Assembly: GCF_029873635.1 (NCBI RefSeq)
Contig: NC_080419.1
Span: 75,628,597 to 75,692,596, forward strand
Direction: 5' to 3'
DNA: 64,000 nt
Origin: Malania oleifera
Taxonomy: Eukaryota > Streptophyta > Magnoliopsida > Santalales > Ximeniaceae
Of the stretch, positions 55,040 through 64,000 are shown in pieces. Numbering within the stretch: the first letter of the stretch is position 1; each line of letters begins with the position of its first letter. The notes beneath the pieces were generated by a model. The model had not been told where the DNA came from. It saw only the letters and a list, made by a program, of their open reading frames with translations, and did not search any database. Both the position numbers and the translations under genes were made by a program.

Positions 55040-56341
55040 AAAAAATAGAAAACTGAAGTTCAAAGCAAATACGAATAGATAATTGAGATACACAACACAA
55101 AAAACAACAAAATGATATATGAACCATCATCAGTTGCATCGTCATCAGCTGCATCATTTGCATTTTCTTCAGTGCTTTCATCATCACTTTCATCTTCCTC
55201 AGAGTCCTCATCAGATGCATCATCACTGGGAGGTGCAGAGCTAATGTCCATAGGATCTACTTTCCGTGAGGAACTAGCTTGATGATGTCCATATGACTAA
55301 CTCATTGGTCAAGTGAGGAACAAGTAGGCTAAAGCGAGGCAAAGCTCTCCTGAAGAGACTGAATTCCTACATGCATATCATTATTGAAAGTAGTGAACTG
55401 ATGTTGGAATGGAATAAATTGAGAAGGAGCTTAAAGCTTGGGTTCTTGCTGCTGATTAGGAGCTAATCCTGCTGCTTGTCTTGGTGGTCATCCTCCTTTC
55501 AAAAACCAACCCTGCTCATATTTCACGTATCTCATTTTTTTCAAGGTTGTGGAGGAGAAAATATAGTACCTAGTCCGTTTTATAAACAGCTCAATAAGAG
55601 TGGTGACATCAAGGTGAGCATATAGAAGATTTAGGAGACCACCATATGGAAGAGTAACTCGTCGGGCTTCCAATCTTGTCCTCATCCATTTAATAATTAA
55701 GCTTGACAAGTTGAGTTTCTTCCCTTTCAACAGACACCACATGACAAAGCAGTCAATGTAAGACATATAATCATGTGAACTAGCTTAGGGTAAAATATTG
55801 GACATGATAATTTTATAAAGAATTTGATCTTGGAGGTTCAATTGTTTATACAAAGGAGGATTTCCAAAGTATATGTGTTCTTCAAGCATAATCAACGGTA
55901 GGAATTCCTCGAGTGTGAAACCTTGTTCCAAAATCCATGATTGTACAAAATTAGGACACTCAAAGTCACCCTAGCCAATGTGGAGAATGGGGGCCAATGT
56001 CTGCGGAGTTAGGGCAATTGACTTTCCCCTAACTTCGGTAGTGAGTAACGATTCTCCTTGCACCATATTTGCATAAAAGATCTTTACTAAATTCGGATTA
56101 ATCCCTTTTGATTGATAGACAATAAATTTTTTCCAACCTATTGCCCTAAACATCAGTAGAATATTGGGAAACTTTGATTCAAAGAATGCGGAGCAAGGAT
56201 TTTACCTAAGATGGGTTCTGTAGAGCGAATATTATTTCGATATCGTTGCTTGGCATGAGGAGCAATAAGCCATCTCTTAATATTTTCGTCATTCTTTCCT
56301 AAAGTCGCATCATGGTTTGCCGTATTTTTTGTTCGCAACAT
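55040..56341 (-). pseudogene. third ORF between pol and 3' LTR (putative plant transposon protein domain)
   Basis: The minus-strand start is MLRTKNTANHD at 56,341, followed by RWLIAPHAKQRYRN and PILGKILAPHSLNQSF. After a frameshift at 56,153 a single frame runs to 55,488 with two stops: AIGWKKFIVYQSKG, LVKIFYANMVQGE, TTEVRGKSIALTPQTLAPIL, SYIDCFVMWCLLKGKKLNL, LIIKWMRTRLEARRVTLPYG and YAHLDVTTLIEL. The FYAN, VRGK and LPYG pattern recalls the 'putative plant transposon protein' domain (PF20167-like) from memory. A Gln/Pro-rich stretch and an acidic tail (DEDSEEDESDDE, about 55,150-55,220) follow. Its place after pol is where SIRE-type elements carry an additional, env-position ORF. No membrane segment or signal peptide is evident. 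Function is unknown. Confidence 0.6.
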
Positions 56342-56690
56342 TTTTATTTCAGAGGAGAGTAGCTGAATGTTTAAAACCCTAGGAATTGTGGGTAGGTGAT
56401 GTAGGAAGATGATTTTCTCACTTTGATTGGAGGATTTTGAGGTTTAGAATCGAAGGAGATCAATGAGAAGGGAGTTCGAGTGAGTGATGAAATAGGGTTA
56501 GTTGATTGGGATCTGAAAAGTTAGGGTTTTGCATTGAGGAGTATTTACAATCCCATCTGTCATGTCGACTGGGGTCCTGAGTTTAGTCGCATGATCTTTA
56601 GAGAATTTTAATTTTTACAAGTCAGTAGCTTGTCAGTCGACTGGGGTCATAGGCTCAGTCATCTAACCTTACCAATTTGTCAAATAATTC
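56342..56690 (-). promoter_or_regulatory. U3-like segment upstream of the third ORF
   Basis: On the minus strand it contains CCCCAGTCGACTGACAAG and GGACCCCAGTCGACATG (plus positions 56,634-56,648 and 56,564-56,577), with weaker copies near 56,585 and 56,655. Then come GATTGTAAATACTCC, a CAAAACCCTAAC leader and a pyrimidine-rich stretch before the ATG at 56,341. The TCGACTGGGG motif is the one arrayed in this element's own LTR at 53,880-54,062. The order motif, TATA-like site, CCCTAA leader, ORF suggests an internal promoter. This is inference from layout. Confidence 0.45.
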
Positions 56691-56749
56691 TTTTCACTCA
56701 TCATGTATCCTTCCTAAACAACTTCCCTACTATGTAATAGGTCAAGTTC

Positions 56750-57414
56750 TCTTTTTATTTATATAAACCGATCTTTTGGAAGAGGTTTGGTGAAAATATC
56801 TTCCCATTGATCATTTGTATTCACGAATTCAAGTAATATATATTCTTTTTCCACATGATCTTAGAAAATGATGTCTTATCTCTGTATGCTTAGTTCTTGA
56901 TTGTGATATTGGATTTTTGGAATTATTTCTAGCACTTATATTATCGCACTATATAGGTATAGCTGAATACTCTAAATTAAAGTCTTTTAATTGTTGCTTC
57001 ATATAGTGTGTTTGTACACAACAACTACCTGATGCCACATACTGAGCTTCAACAGTATATAAGGCTACAAAAGTTTCTTGGAGAACCAAGACACAAGAGA
57101 TCGTCCTAGAAAATGACAAGTTCCACTTCTGCTATTTCTATCAATTTTACATCCCGCATAATCTGCATCAAAATAATTAATCATCTTAAAGTGATTGTCC
57201 TTAGGATACCATAGACCAAAGTCAATAGTGCTTATCAAATATCTTAAGATTCTTTTTACCGCTATCTAGTGAGATTCCTTAGGAGCTGATTGAAACCGGA
57301 CGCACATGCATACACTAAACTTTTTTATCTGGTCTACTAGCTGTCAAGTATAATAGACTACCTATCATACCTCGATAGTATTACATGTCAATTGGTTTTC
57401 CTTTTTCATCTTTA
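56750..57414 (-). pseudogene. Copia RNase H of the second D element
   Basis: In broken minus-strand frames the block YLTASRPDKKV (about 57,340), AVKRILRYLIST, NYFDADYAGCKIDRNSRSGT and VALYTVEAQYVASGSCCVQT is seen, followed by THYMKQQLKDFNLEYS and EIRHHFL. The catalytic glutamate is kept (TVEAQY), unlike in the two other SIRE-type RNase H copies here. Several single-base indels destroy the frame. Confidence 0.8.
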
Positions 57415-58180
57415 TCAAGACTTATGGAAAGTACTCATTGGTGTTCCTATACGATTGCTACCTTCCATATCAAACTTCTTAAGCATGTCCTTTATATATT
57501 TTGATTGATTTATAAATGTTCCACTTTTAGCTTGCTTGATTTGTAGTCCTAGGAAGTAATTTAACTCTCCCACCATACTCATTTCAAATTCATCTTGCAT
57601 ACATTTTGCAAATTCCTTACATAAATCATCGTTTGTAGCACCAAATATGATATCATCAACATAAATTTGTTTGATAAGCATATCTTTTTTCTTAGCTTTA
57701 ATGAATAAGTTGTTGTCAGCCTTTCCTCTTAAAAATCCATTTTCTAGTAGGAATCCACTCAACATCTCATACCAAGCTCTAGGAGCTTGTTTTAACTGAT
57801 ATAATGCTTTTGTTAATCTAAATACATGATTAGGTTTATTTATATCCTCAAAACTAGGAGGTTGTGCCACATAGACTTTTTCATTTATAAATCCATCTAA
57901 AAATGGACTCTTCACATCCATTTGATAGAGTTTAAATTCTTGGTGAGATGCATAGGCTAATAACATTCTCATGGCTTCCATTCTAACTACTAGAGCAAAA
58001 GTCTGATCGTAGTCTATTCCTTCCTCTTGATTATATCCTTGAGCTACAAGTCCCACCTTATTTCTTACTACAATATCATTTTCACCTTTTTATTCCTAAA
58101 TACTCATCTTGTTCCAGTTATTGAATGATCATTGGCTCTAGGAACTAATTTCCATACTATTTTTCTTTCAAACTGATTTA
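57415..58180 (-). pseudogene. Copia reverse transcriptase of the second D element
   Basis: An open stretch of 213 codons (57,415-58,056) reads [30 protein letters not shown] (usually SAFLNG), VYVAQPPSF, LTKALYQLKQAPRAWYEML, the intact active site [16 protein letters not shown], then ELNYFLGLQIKQAKSG and YIKDMLKKFDMEGSN. Upstream, to 58,180, frame-shifted remnants WKLVPRANDHSIT continue it. It is the longest intact D-family coding piece. Confidence 0.9.
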
Positions 58181-59110
58181 ATTCTTCTTGCATTGCTACC
58201 ATCCCTGAATCATCACTTAACGCTTCTTCAATGTTCTTAGGTTCTTCTTGGGATAGAAATGCGTGATGATTACATAGGTTTTTTAATGAAGATCTAGTTG
58301 ATACTCCTCATGATGGTTCTCCTATGATTTGATCTTTTTGATAAAAATTTCCATTCTTTAGGTAACTCAGGATTTTTAGTAGAATAATTATTTGGAGTTA
58401 CTTCATTTTTCTCTTCTTTCATTTCTATGATTTCTAAGTCTTCTAGTTTTTGGTGTAGCATTAGCTTTAACTTCTTCAATCTCAATTGCTTGAGTAAATG
58501 GTTTTACTTCATTAAAGGTTACATGAATTGATTCTATAATTGTGAGTGTTCTTTTCTTATAGATTCTAAAGACTGTGCTATTCAATGCATACTCTAAAAA
58601 GATTCTTTCATCTGATTTTGCATTAAATTTCCCTAAGTCATTTTTATCATTTAGTACAATGCACTTGCATCCAAATACATGAAAGTAAGTTATGTTAGGC
58701 CTTCTTCCTTTCCATAGTTCATAGGGGGTTTTATTTAAGGTTGATAATATGGAAACTCTATTCATTTTATAACATGCCGTATTAACTGTTTCAGCCCAAA
58801 AGTACTTAGGTAACTTGGGTTCATTTAACATGGTCATAGCCATTTCTTGAAGAGATATGTTCTTTATTTCAACAACTCCATTTTGTTGTGGAGTTTTAGG
58901 TGCTGAAAAGTTATGTTTTATTCCATGTTCATTGCAAAATTTATCAACATCTTTATTATTGAATTCTCTTCCTTAATCACTCCTGATATTTAAAATACCA
59001 TATCTTTTTTCATTTTGAAGTCTTTTACACAAGTTTATTAGCATATTGCAAGCTTAATCTTTGGAGGCTAAGAAGAGTACCTAGATAAACCAGGAGTAGT
59101 CATCAACAAT
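58181..59110 (-). pseudogene. Copia integrase core and C-terminus of the second D element
   Basis: The stretch 58,403-58,843 encodes NEPKLPKYFWAETVNTACYK, NKTPYELWKGRRPN, YFHVFGCKCIVLNDKN, KSDERIFLEYALNS and TIIESIHVTFNEVKPF. Upstream, past a frameshift, are NGVVEIKNISLQ near 58,880 (catalytic glutamate) and RSD-stop-GREFNN near 58,975 (second aspartate followed by a stop). A KEWKF and SRSFSLR-type linker to the reverse transcriptase lies at 58,250-58,370. Confidence 0.85.
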
Positions 59111-59770
59111 GACGAAATCATATTGCATTCCTCCTAGACTTTGTGTTCTAGTAGGGCAAAATAAATCTGAGTGGATAAGCTCTAAGGGCTTGCTAGTGGA
59201 AATATGTTTCTTCTTCTTAAAGCTGGAGTTAGTTTGCATTTCTAGTTGACAAGCATCAAAAACTTTATCCTTTACAAACTCAGTGCTTAGTAGTCCTCTA
59301 ACTAAGTTCTTTTTAACTAATTTTGATAGTAAGTCTATACTAGCATTTCCTAGCCTTCTATGCCATAGCCAACTTACTTCATTCATGGTAGTTAAGCATG
59401 TGATATCTTGAGATTTTAGATTTTCATAATTTATGCAATACACGTTATCAACTCTTTTAGCAATGAATAGAACATTATGTTCTTCTCTATTTTCAATAAT
59501 GCATTTGTCTTGTTTGAAGATTATGTCAAATCCTTTATCACTTAATTGACTTAAAATATTATGTTTCAACCCATCTACTAACAAAACATCATCAATGGTT
59601 AAAGAAAGTTCTTTACCTAATTTTCTAATTCCAATGATTTTACCTTTAGCATTGTCGCCGAACGTGACGTATCCACCATCTTTTTGCATTAGTGTGGTGA
59701 ATTTGGATTTATCTCTGGTCATGTGCTTGAACACTTGTTGTCTAAGTACCATTTGTCTTTTGATGGGGTT
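59081..59770 (-). pseudogene. Copia protease remnant, GAG-pre-integrase and integrase N-terminus of the second D element
   Basis: Its main open stretch reads HMTRDKSKFTTLMQKDGGYV, FGDNAKGKIIGIRKLGK, TIDDVLLVDGLKHNIL, WLWHRRLGNASIDLLSKLVK, KVFDACQLEMQTNSSFK and HSDLFCPTRTQSLGG, then VIVDDYSWF. One zinc-site histidine is asparagine (LGN for LGH) and one cysteine is phenylalanine (KVFDAC for KICDAC). The protease active site is lost: SKDKWYLDNKCSS stands where WYIDSGCSR is expected. At 59,770 the protease start is joined directly to LTR sequence, so gag and the primer site are deleted. Confidence 0.87.
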
Positions 59771-60556
59771 TGAAATTAGGAATAGCTTCCCAAGAGGGAG
59801 GGGCGGGTGAATTGGCTTTTAAAACTTTCTTTTTAGTTCTTTTTTAAAGTCATTAACTTCTTTTAATATTTAACAAATTCTTTGACTTGTTATCTATTTT
59901 GTCAATCAAACAAGAACTTGGTTTCTCTTAAACAATCAACAAGACAACTAATAAAACATTCAATCTTCAACCACATAAATAATTAAACTAGTCAAGCCAA
60001 TCAACCACAATGTTCAAACCAAATTTAAGTTCACTACAACTCTATTAGATTGATGAAATCATTCAAGATTTAAGACTCTTGAAATATAAAACAAATCTTT
60101 TTACCATCCAATCACAATCAATATAATATATGTAACTTTCAGCTTTTGATGTTTTCAGCCCTGTGGTGAATGTGAGTTTTGAACAAAGCCCTGTATATAT
60201 GAAATTTCTTCTTCAATATGATGTTCAATATAAAATCCAATTACTCTTTCCAAACTTCAAAATTCAAATAAACTCCTAAGTTAATTTATCTTTGGGGTGT
60301 TTAGCCAAGTAACATACTCTCGTATGGTTTCCGCAAAGAATGGTTCAACCAACGTACTCCCTTTTAGTTTCCACAACCCAAATCAAAATCAAACTTTAAA
60401 GTTTACTTGATTTCCAAATTTACCTAGTTTATATGATTTTAAATTTAAACCATCCACACAATTTTAATATGTACTGAAAATAAAGAGAGAGTGAGACAGA
60501 GATTTTTACGAGGTTTGGCTTATACCCAGCCTATGTCCTTGCCTTTGGAAAGCCAC
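59771..60556 (-). mobile_element. 5' LTR fragment of the second D element
   Basis: In plus coordinates it opens TGAAATTAGGAATAGC and CCCAAGAGGGAGG, the complement of the D LTR end. It continues through TTTTTACGAGGTTTGGCTTA to GCCTTTGGAAAGCCAC, where the Gypsy LTR interrupts it. The remainder must lie beyond the window. Confidence 0.82.
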
Positions 60557-60943
60557 TGATTACGGGTCAAAACTGCGTAATTGGGCATCTTAACCCGGGC
60601 TTTACGGTTTATATTTTTAATTAAATGTCCAAATTTGTTCAATATTTTAACAAAGTGCCAAAATTATCATTCTTGAATTTTATTGCACTATTTATGAAGT
60701 TTTGGTAAATTTTTGTCGCAGGAAAATTCCCGGGAACCAAAACCAATACCTATTCGTATTTCATGCATAACTTTTCCGTCTGAGCTCCGATTGAGATAAT
60801 TCAAATTTCTAGAGAAAGAGGAAAGGATCATGTACAACTTTAATGTTTTGAGTTTTGTGAGATATGGGCCCCAAAAAAGCAGAATTTGCGATGAACAGAG
60901 AGCAAATAAAATGAAAAAAATAAATAAATAAATAAATAAATAA

Positions 60944-60981
<38 letters not shown>

Positions 60982-62495
60982 GGGAATTTGATGTGACCCA
61001 GCCATGCATGGCCGGGTTGGGTTGGCTAATCCGGGTAGGGACTACAGTGTTCTTTTAAAAGGAACCCGAGCGCATCCTCTTCATCCTCTTCATCCTCTTC
61101 TTCTTCTATTATTTTAGTTTTTTTTCTTGTCTTGCTCTTCCCCTCAGTTTTCTCTTAGTCTCCCTGTCTTTGCTCCCTTGTTGCTCTCCTGCTCCACCAT
61201 CCTCGGACGCCCACACCAGCACAGCAGCTGTTCTCTATTCCAGCCTCCATTCCTCGAGCAAATCAGCAACACAACAGCACCCGTACCTCTGCAATTCCAG
61301 TAAAGCCACGCCACAGCTGCCTCACCACACCAGTAAAGCCAGACCAGCAGCTGCCCTCTCCAGCAGATCCTCACGGTTCTTCCATAGCAGCCTTGAACAC
61401 AGCCACCCATCCTCTGTTTTCTCTATCTCTCTCTCCCTTTGCTTTTCTTTTATTTATTCTCTTATTATTAAGTTGGTTATGATTAATGTTTTTATTTATT
61501 GAAGTTAATTGAAAAAAAAATTGATCTTGAATGATATTGTAATTATTTATTTGAATTCTCAAGTAAATTTTAGTAGTGAATTTTTATTCGTTTTAATTTA
61601 ATTATTTTTTTTCGTAATTTTTGTTAAAGGTTCGATTTTCATTGTTTACGTATGTGTTTGATTGAGTTTTTATTGGTGCGTGTTTTAATTTCGTGTTCAA
61701 AGTTATTGTCTTTAGTTAGCGTGAGTTTTGATACTTGCTTGATTAGACGTAGGATTTCCATTTTTTTTTCTATTGCAAGCATGAGTAGCTAAGTTCGGTA
61801 ACTCGGGGTGTGGGTCGATGTCGTTTACGTTCCATGGTTTATTAGTTATCCTATGATATCATTGTTAAACTTTTATTTAGTTAAAACCAAAACAAATTGA
61901 AGGGATCGTTGATAAATCACTAGCTCTTGCTTCTTGTTTTATTGTTGACGTTAGGCACATCAAAACCTTGATTTAATCTAAGATTTTCATCAACTAATTT
62001 ACACAACATTCGGTTGATGCGTAATAAGAGTTTTTATTTTCTTTCGTTTGGATGTGGCCAATTTACTCGATCTTTAGTGACAAAATTTCATCTTATTAAT
62101 GCCTTGATTGGATTAACAAGAAGAGGAGTAAGGCCTAGGAAATTAGTAAACAGTGGAAGCAAGCAGACATTGACCCGTAACCCGAGTGTTTAGTAAAACT
62201 GTTTCAGTTAATTTGTTTAGTTCTGGTCGCATTATTAGATTTACATTTTTTCAAAATTGATAAAATTTTAGTTTCATTTTGATAGTTTACTCAAGCATCT
62301 CCCACTTTGTTTACTGTTCTCAAAATCATAAAAGACCAAAAAGATTTTCAAATCCCATTTTTCAGCAACAGGATTTCACTAAACTTGCATTAATACTTTG
62401 ATACTCAGTGGTCCCTGTGGAATACGATCCTGGACTCATCCTTGATACAACTTGACACTTCTGCACTTGGAAGCATAACTCAGAACGAGTTAAGT
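60557..62495 (+). repeat. 5' LTR of the Athila-like Gypsy element
   Basis: About 1.94 kb. It holds (AAAT)n then (TA)n at 60,921-60,976, a TATA-like TTTTAAAAGG near 61,054, and a C/T-rich, GC-rich leader at 61,075-61,440. A T-rich part follows, ending in GTGGTCCCTGTGGAATACGA near 62,411, a phrase I associate with Athila/Tat LTR ends. The exact right end is uncertain by about 10-20 bases because no clear CA precedes the primer site. Frames over the GC-rich part (61,170-61,502 plus, 61,144-61,410 minus) look like base-composition products. Confidence 0.7.
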
Positions 62496-62498
62496 TTT

Positions 62499-62516
62499 TG
62501 ACGCCGTTGCCGGGGA
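62499..62516 (+). other. primer-binding site, tRNA-Asp type
   Basis: TGACGCCGTTGCCGGGGA differs at one base from TGGCGCCGTTGCCGGGGA, the site complementary to tRNA-Asp that is typical of Athila-type Gypsy elements. It sits at the LTR/internal junction, about 135 bases before the gag start. Confidence 0.88.
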
Positions 62517-62650
62517 CTAATTGGTGTCATCGAAGAGTTTCTCATATTTCAGAGAGGTGTTTTAGAGCTGTGAACGTCTTCACAGCCTGGGTGATCTCTA
62601 TTTCCTCTCCTTTGACCTGTTTGCTTTTATTGCATTGATACTAAGTTTGT

Positions 62651-64000
62651 ATGACTGGTTGGGCTAGAGATAACACATTTAGACTAGTCAGGACAGACTC
62701 ATCCATCTCATCATCGAGTGAACCTATTTCACTTGAATCACTTGAATCACCGTCTGACACGTGTAGCATCATGGCTGAAAATGAACCTCACGATATGGTG
62801 AACCCTAATAGGACACTCAGAGAATATTTGCAACCTATTAGGACCAGCACCCCATCCTGCATTATTCTACCTTTGAATGCAAATGCTTTTAATTTTAAAC
62901 CTGGGATGATTCCATTGGTACCTCATTTTCATGGCATTGAATCTGAAAACCCATATTTGCATATTAAAGAGTTTGAAGAAGTTTGTTCCACATTCATGGA
63001 TAGAACATGCACTGAGGAGGTAATAAGATTGAAATTATTCCCATTTTCTTTAAAAGATAAAGCAAAAACCTGGTTGAATTCCTTAAGACTAAGATCCATT
63101 GGGACTTGGCAAGAAATGCAAACAGAGTTTTTAAAGAAATTTTTTCCCATGCAAAGAACTAATGCTTTGAAAAGACAAATCATGAATTTTTTCCAAAAGG
63201 ATGTGGAGACATTTTATCAGTGTTGGGAACGTTTCAAAGATCTCTTAAATGCATGTCCTCACTATGGGTATGAAAATTGGAGGGTCATCAGTTTTTACTA
63301 TGAGGGATTGCAACCAAAGATGAGGCAATTTGTAGAAACAATGTGCAATGGTGAGTTTTTTAATAAAGGGCCTGAAGAAGCTTTTGATTATTTTGATTAC
63401 TTGGCTGAAAATGCCCAATCTTGGGATGTCTTTGATGTGCATGATTGATCTAAAAAGCAAATATGCATTGGTGGGGGTGGTAAGTATCAATTGAAAGAAG
63501 TTGATGATTTGAATGCTAGGCTTGCATTAATGTCTAAAAGGTTAGAGTCCATTGAACTTAAGAAGGTAAATGAAATGCACGTTTTGCCATCATCTTCTGA
63601 AAAATGCAGCATATGTGAGGATCCAGGGCATGTGACTGATGCATGTCCAACTATTCCTGCTTTTAAGGAAGTTTTGCTTGATCAATGTAACCCAGTGCAT
63701 ATGGTCTCTAAGAATTCTTCTGGACCTTATTCTAATACATATAATGCAGGTTGGAGAAATCATCCAAATCTCAGTTGGAAAAATGACCAAGTGGGGCCAT
63801 CTACGCAGGGACCAAGTCAATATAATCCTTATGCAACCGCTAGCCAAGGCTTGAGGCCACCTCATTTTTCAAATCAGCCACCCCAAATGCAAAGAAGAGG
63901 AGTGGAAGACTCCATACAACAGCTAACTGTTAGCTTGCAACAGTTTATGCATAGTTAGAGCACGATCAACAACCAAAACTCCCAGGCTATCAATGACATC
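62651..64000 (+). pseudogene. Gypsy (Athila-like) gag, runs off the window
   Basis: The frame opens at 62,651; a second ATG at 62,771 (MAENEPHDMVNPNRTLREY) may be the true start, since the first 40 residues look unconserved. The retrotransposon gag domain (PF03732-type) spans residues of about 90-265: PLVPHFHGIESENPYLHIKE, RLKLFPFSLKDKAKTWLNSL, TWQEMQTEFLKKFFP, ETFYQCWERFKDLLNACPH, GLQPKMRQFVETMCNGEF and YLAENAQSWD. TGA at 63,446 interrupts the same frame, which resumes KYQLKEVDDLNARLALMSK. A zinc knuckle CSICEDPGHVTDAC follows at about 63,607, then a Pro/Gln/Asn-rich tail. TAG at 63,956 interrupts again, and the frame continues (STINNQNSQAIND) to the edge. It forms the particle shell and binds element RNA. 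Confidence 0.88.

Larger units (their letters stand above)
60557..64000 (+). mobile_element. Athila-like Gypsy element, 5' part
   Basis: It starts TGATTACGGGTCAAAACTG within a D-family LTR (5 bases before it: GCCAC). It has a long LTR, a tRNA-Asp type primer site, a leader and a gag that runs off the window. Gag is one continuous frame with only two stops in 1,350 bases. The element interrupts the D LTR, so it is younger than that copy. The pol region and 3' LTR lie to the right of the window. Confidence 0.8.

Noticed and set aside
61170..61502. 110-codon Ser/His-rich ORF
   Set aside because: It lies in the leader of a Gypsy LTR and is matched by an open frame on the opposite strand; a base-composition product.
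1..64000. Search by eye for tRNA, rRNA, snRNA genes or an intact host gene
   Set aside because: No convincing tRNA arms, rRNA segment or intron-exon structure was seen. A tRNAscan and Rfam search would be needed to exclude small RNA genes.

Overview
This is a plant nuclear window, almost certainly from a large-genome flowering plant. It is AT-rich, and essentially every recognisable coding stretch is retrotransposon gag or pol. Tracts such as ATT, TA, AC, GT and CT microsatellites fill much of the rest. I see no intact host gene, no tRNA or rRNA, and nothing prokaryotic. Most of the window is Ty1/Copia of the SIRE/Maximus type: long LTRs of about 1.8 to 2.4 kb, a tRNA-iMet primer site, and a gag with two zinc knuckles. 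Two Ty3/Gypsy elements lie at the left and right, and one smaller Copia family at 49 to 52.7 kb.

Left block (1-25,380), read as a stack of nested insertions. An old Copia LTR of 'family D' (24,234-25,380) appears to have received a minus-strand D element whose 5' LTR is 20,023-24,228, with gag at 18,934-19,970. That LTR is itself split by a solo LTR of 'family C' (20,974-23,209, target duplication GAAAA). The D element continues as a pol fragment at 7,661-9,703. This fragment is cut by a Gypsy Tat/Ogre-like 3' end, consisting of a repeat-rich 3' UTR, a polypurine tract and an LTR at 4,938-7,660. The Gypsy UTR carries a solo 'family A' LTR (1,090-3,255, duplication ATTTT). Between the two D fragments lies another Copia gag-pol (12,821-16,869), bounded by LTRs of two different subfamilies (9,704-12,020 and 16,870-18,933).

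Middle block (28,108-48,313): a full-length SIRE-like element of 'family B' with duplication GATAG. Its integrase gene was interrupted by a minus-strand solo LTR of family C (32,328-43,351, duplication AAAAC). That LTR was in turn interrupted by a plus-strand element of 8.6 kb (33,674-42,262) that has LTRs, a primer site and a gag remnant but no pol. This three-level nest is resolved by target duplications at each level.

Right block (48,319-64,000): a truncated minus-strand Copia of another lineage (49,035-52,295) meets, head to head, the 3' end of a plus-strand copy of the same family (52,296-52,701). Next is a minus-strand D element (52,702-60,556) with degenerate pol and a third ORF between pol and the 3' LTR; its gag is deleted and its 5' LTR is cut by a plus-strand Athila-like Gypsy. 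The Gypsy LTR starts at 60,557, its tRNA-Asp type primer site is at 62,499, and its gag runs off the window.

How the parts relate: each autonomous element would have supplied Gag (particle), protease, integrase, reverse transcriptase and RNase H in one polyprotein. Every copy except possibly the right-hand Gypsy is clearly dead, through stops, frameshifts, deletions or insertions. The most unusual signals are family-specific arrays of short near-palindromes at an equivalent place in every SIRE-type LTR, a 359-bp-arm inverted repeat inside one LTR, several other fold-back insertions, a gag-only element, and LTR-type palindromes standing upstream of the third ORF of the D element.
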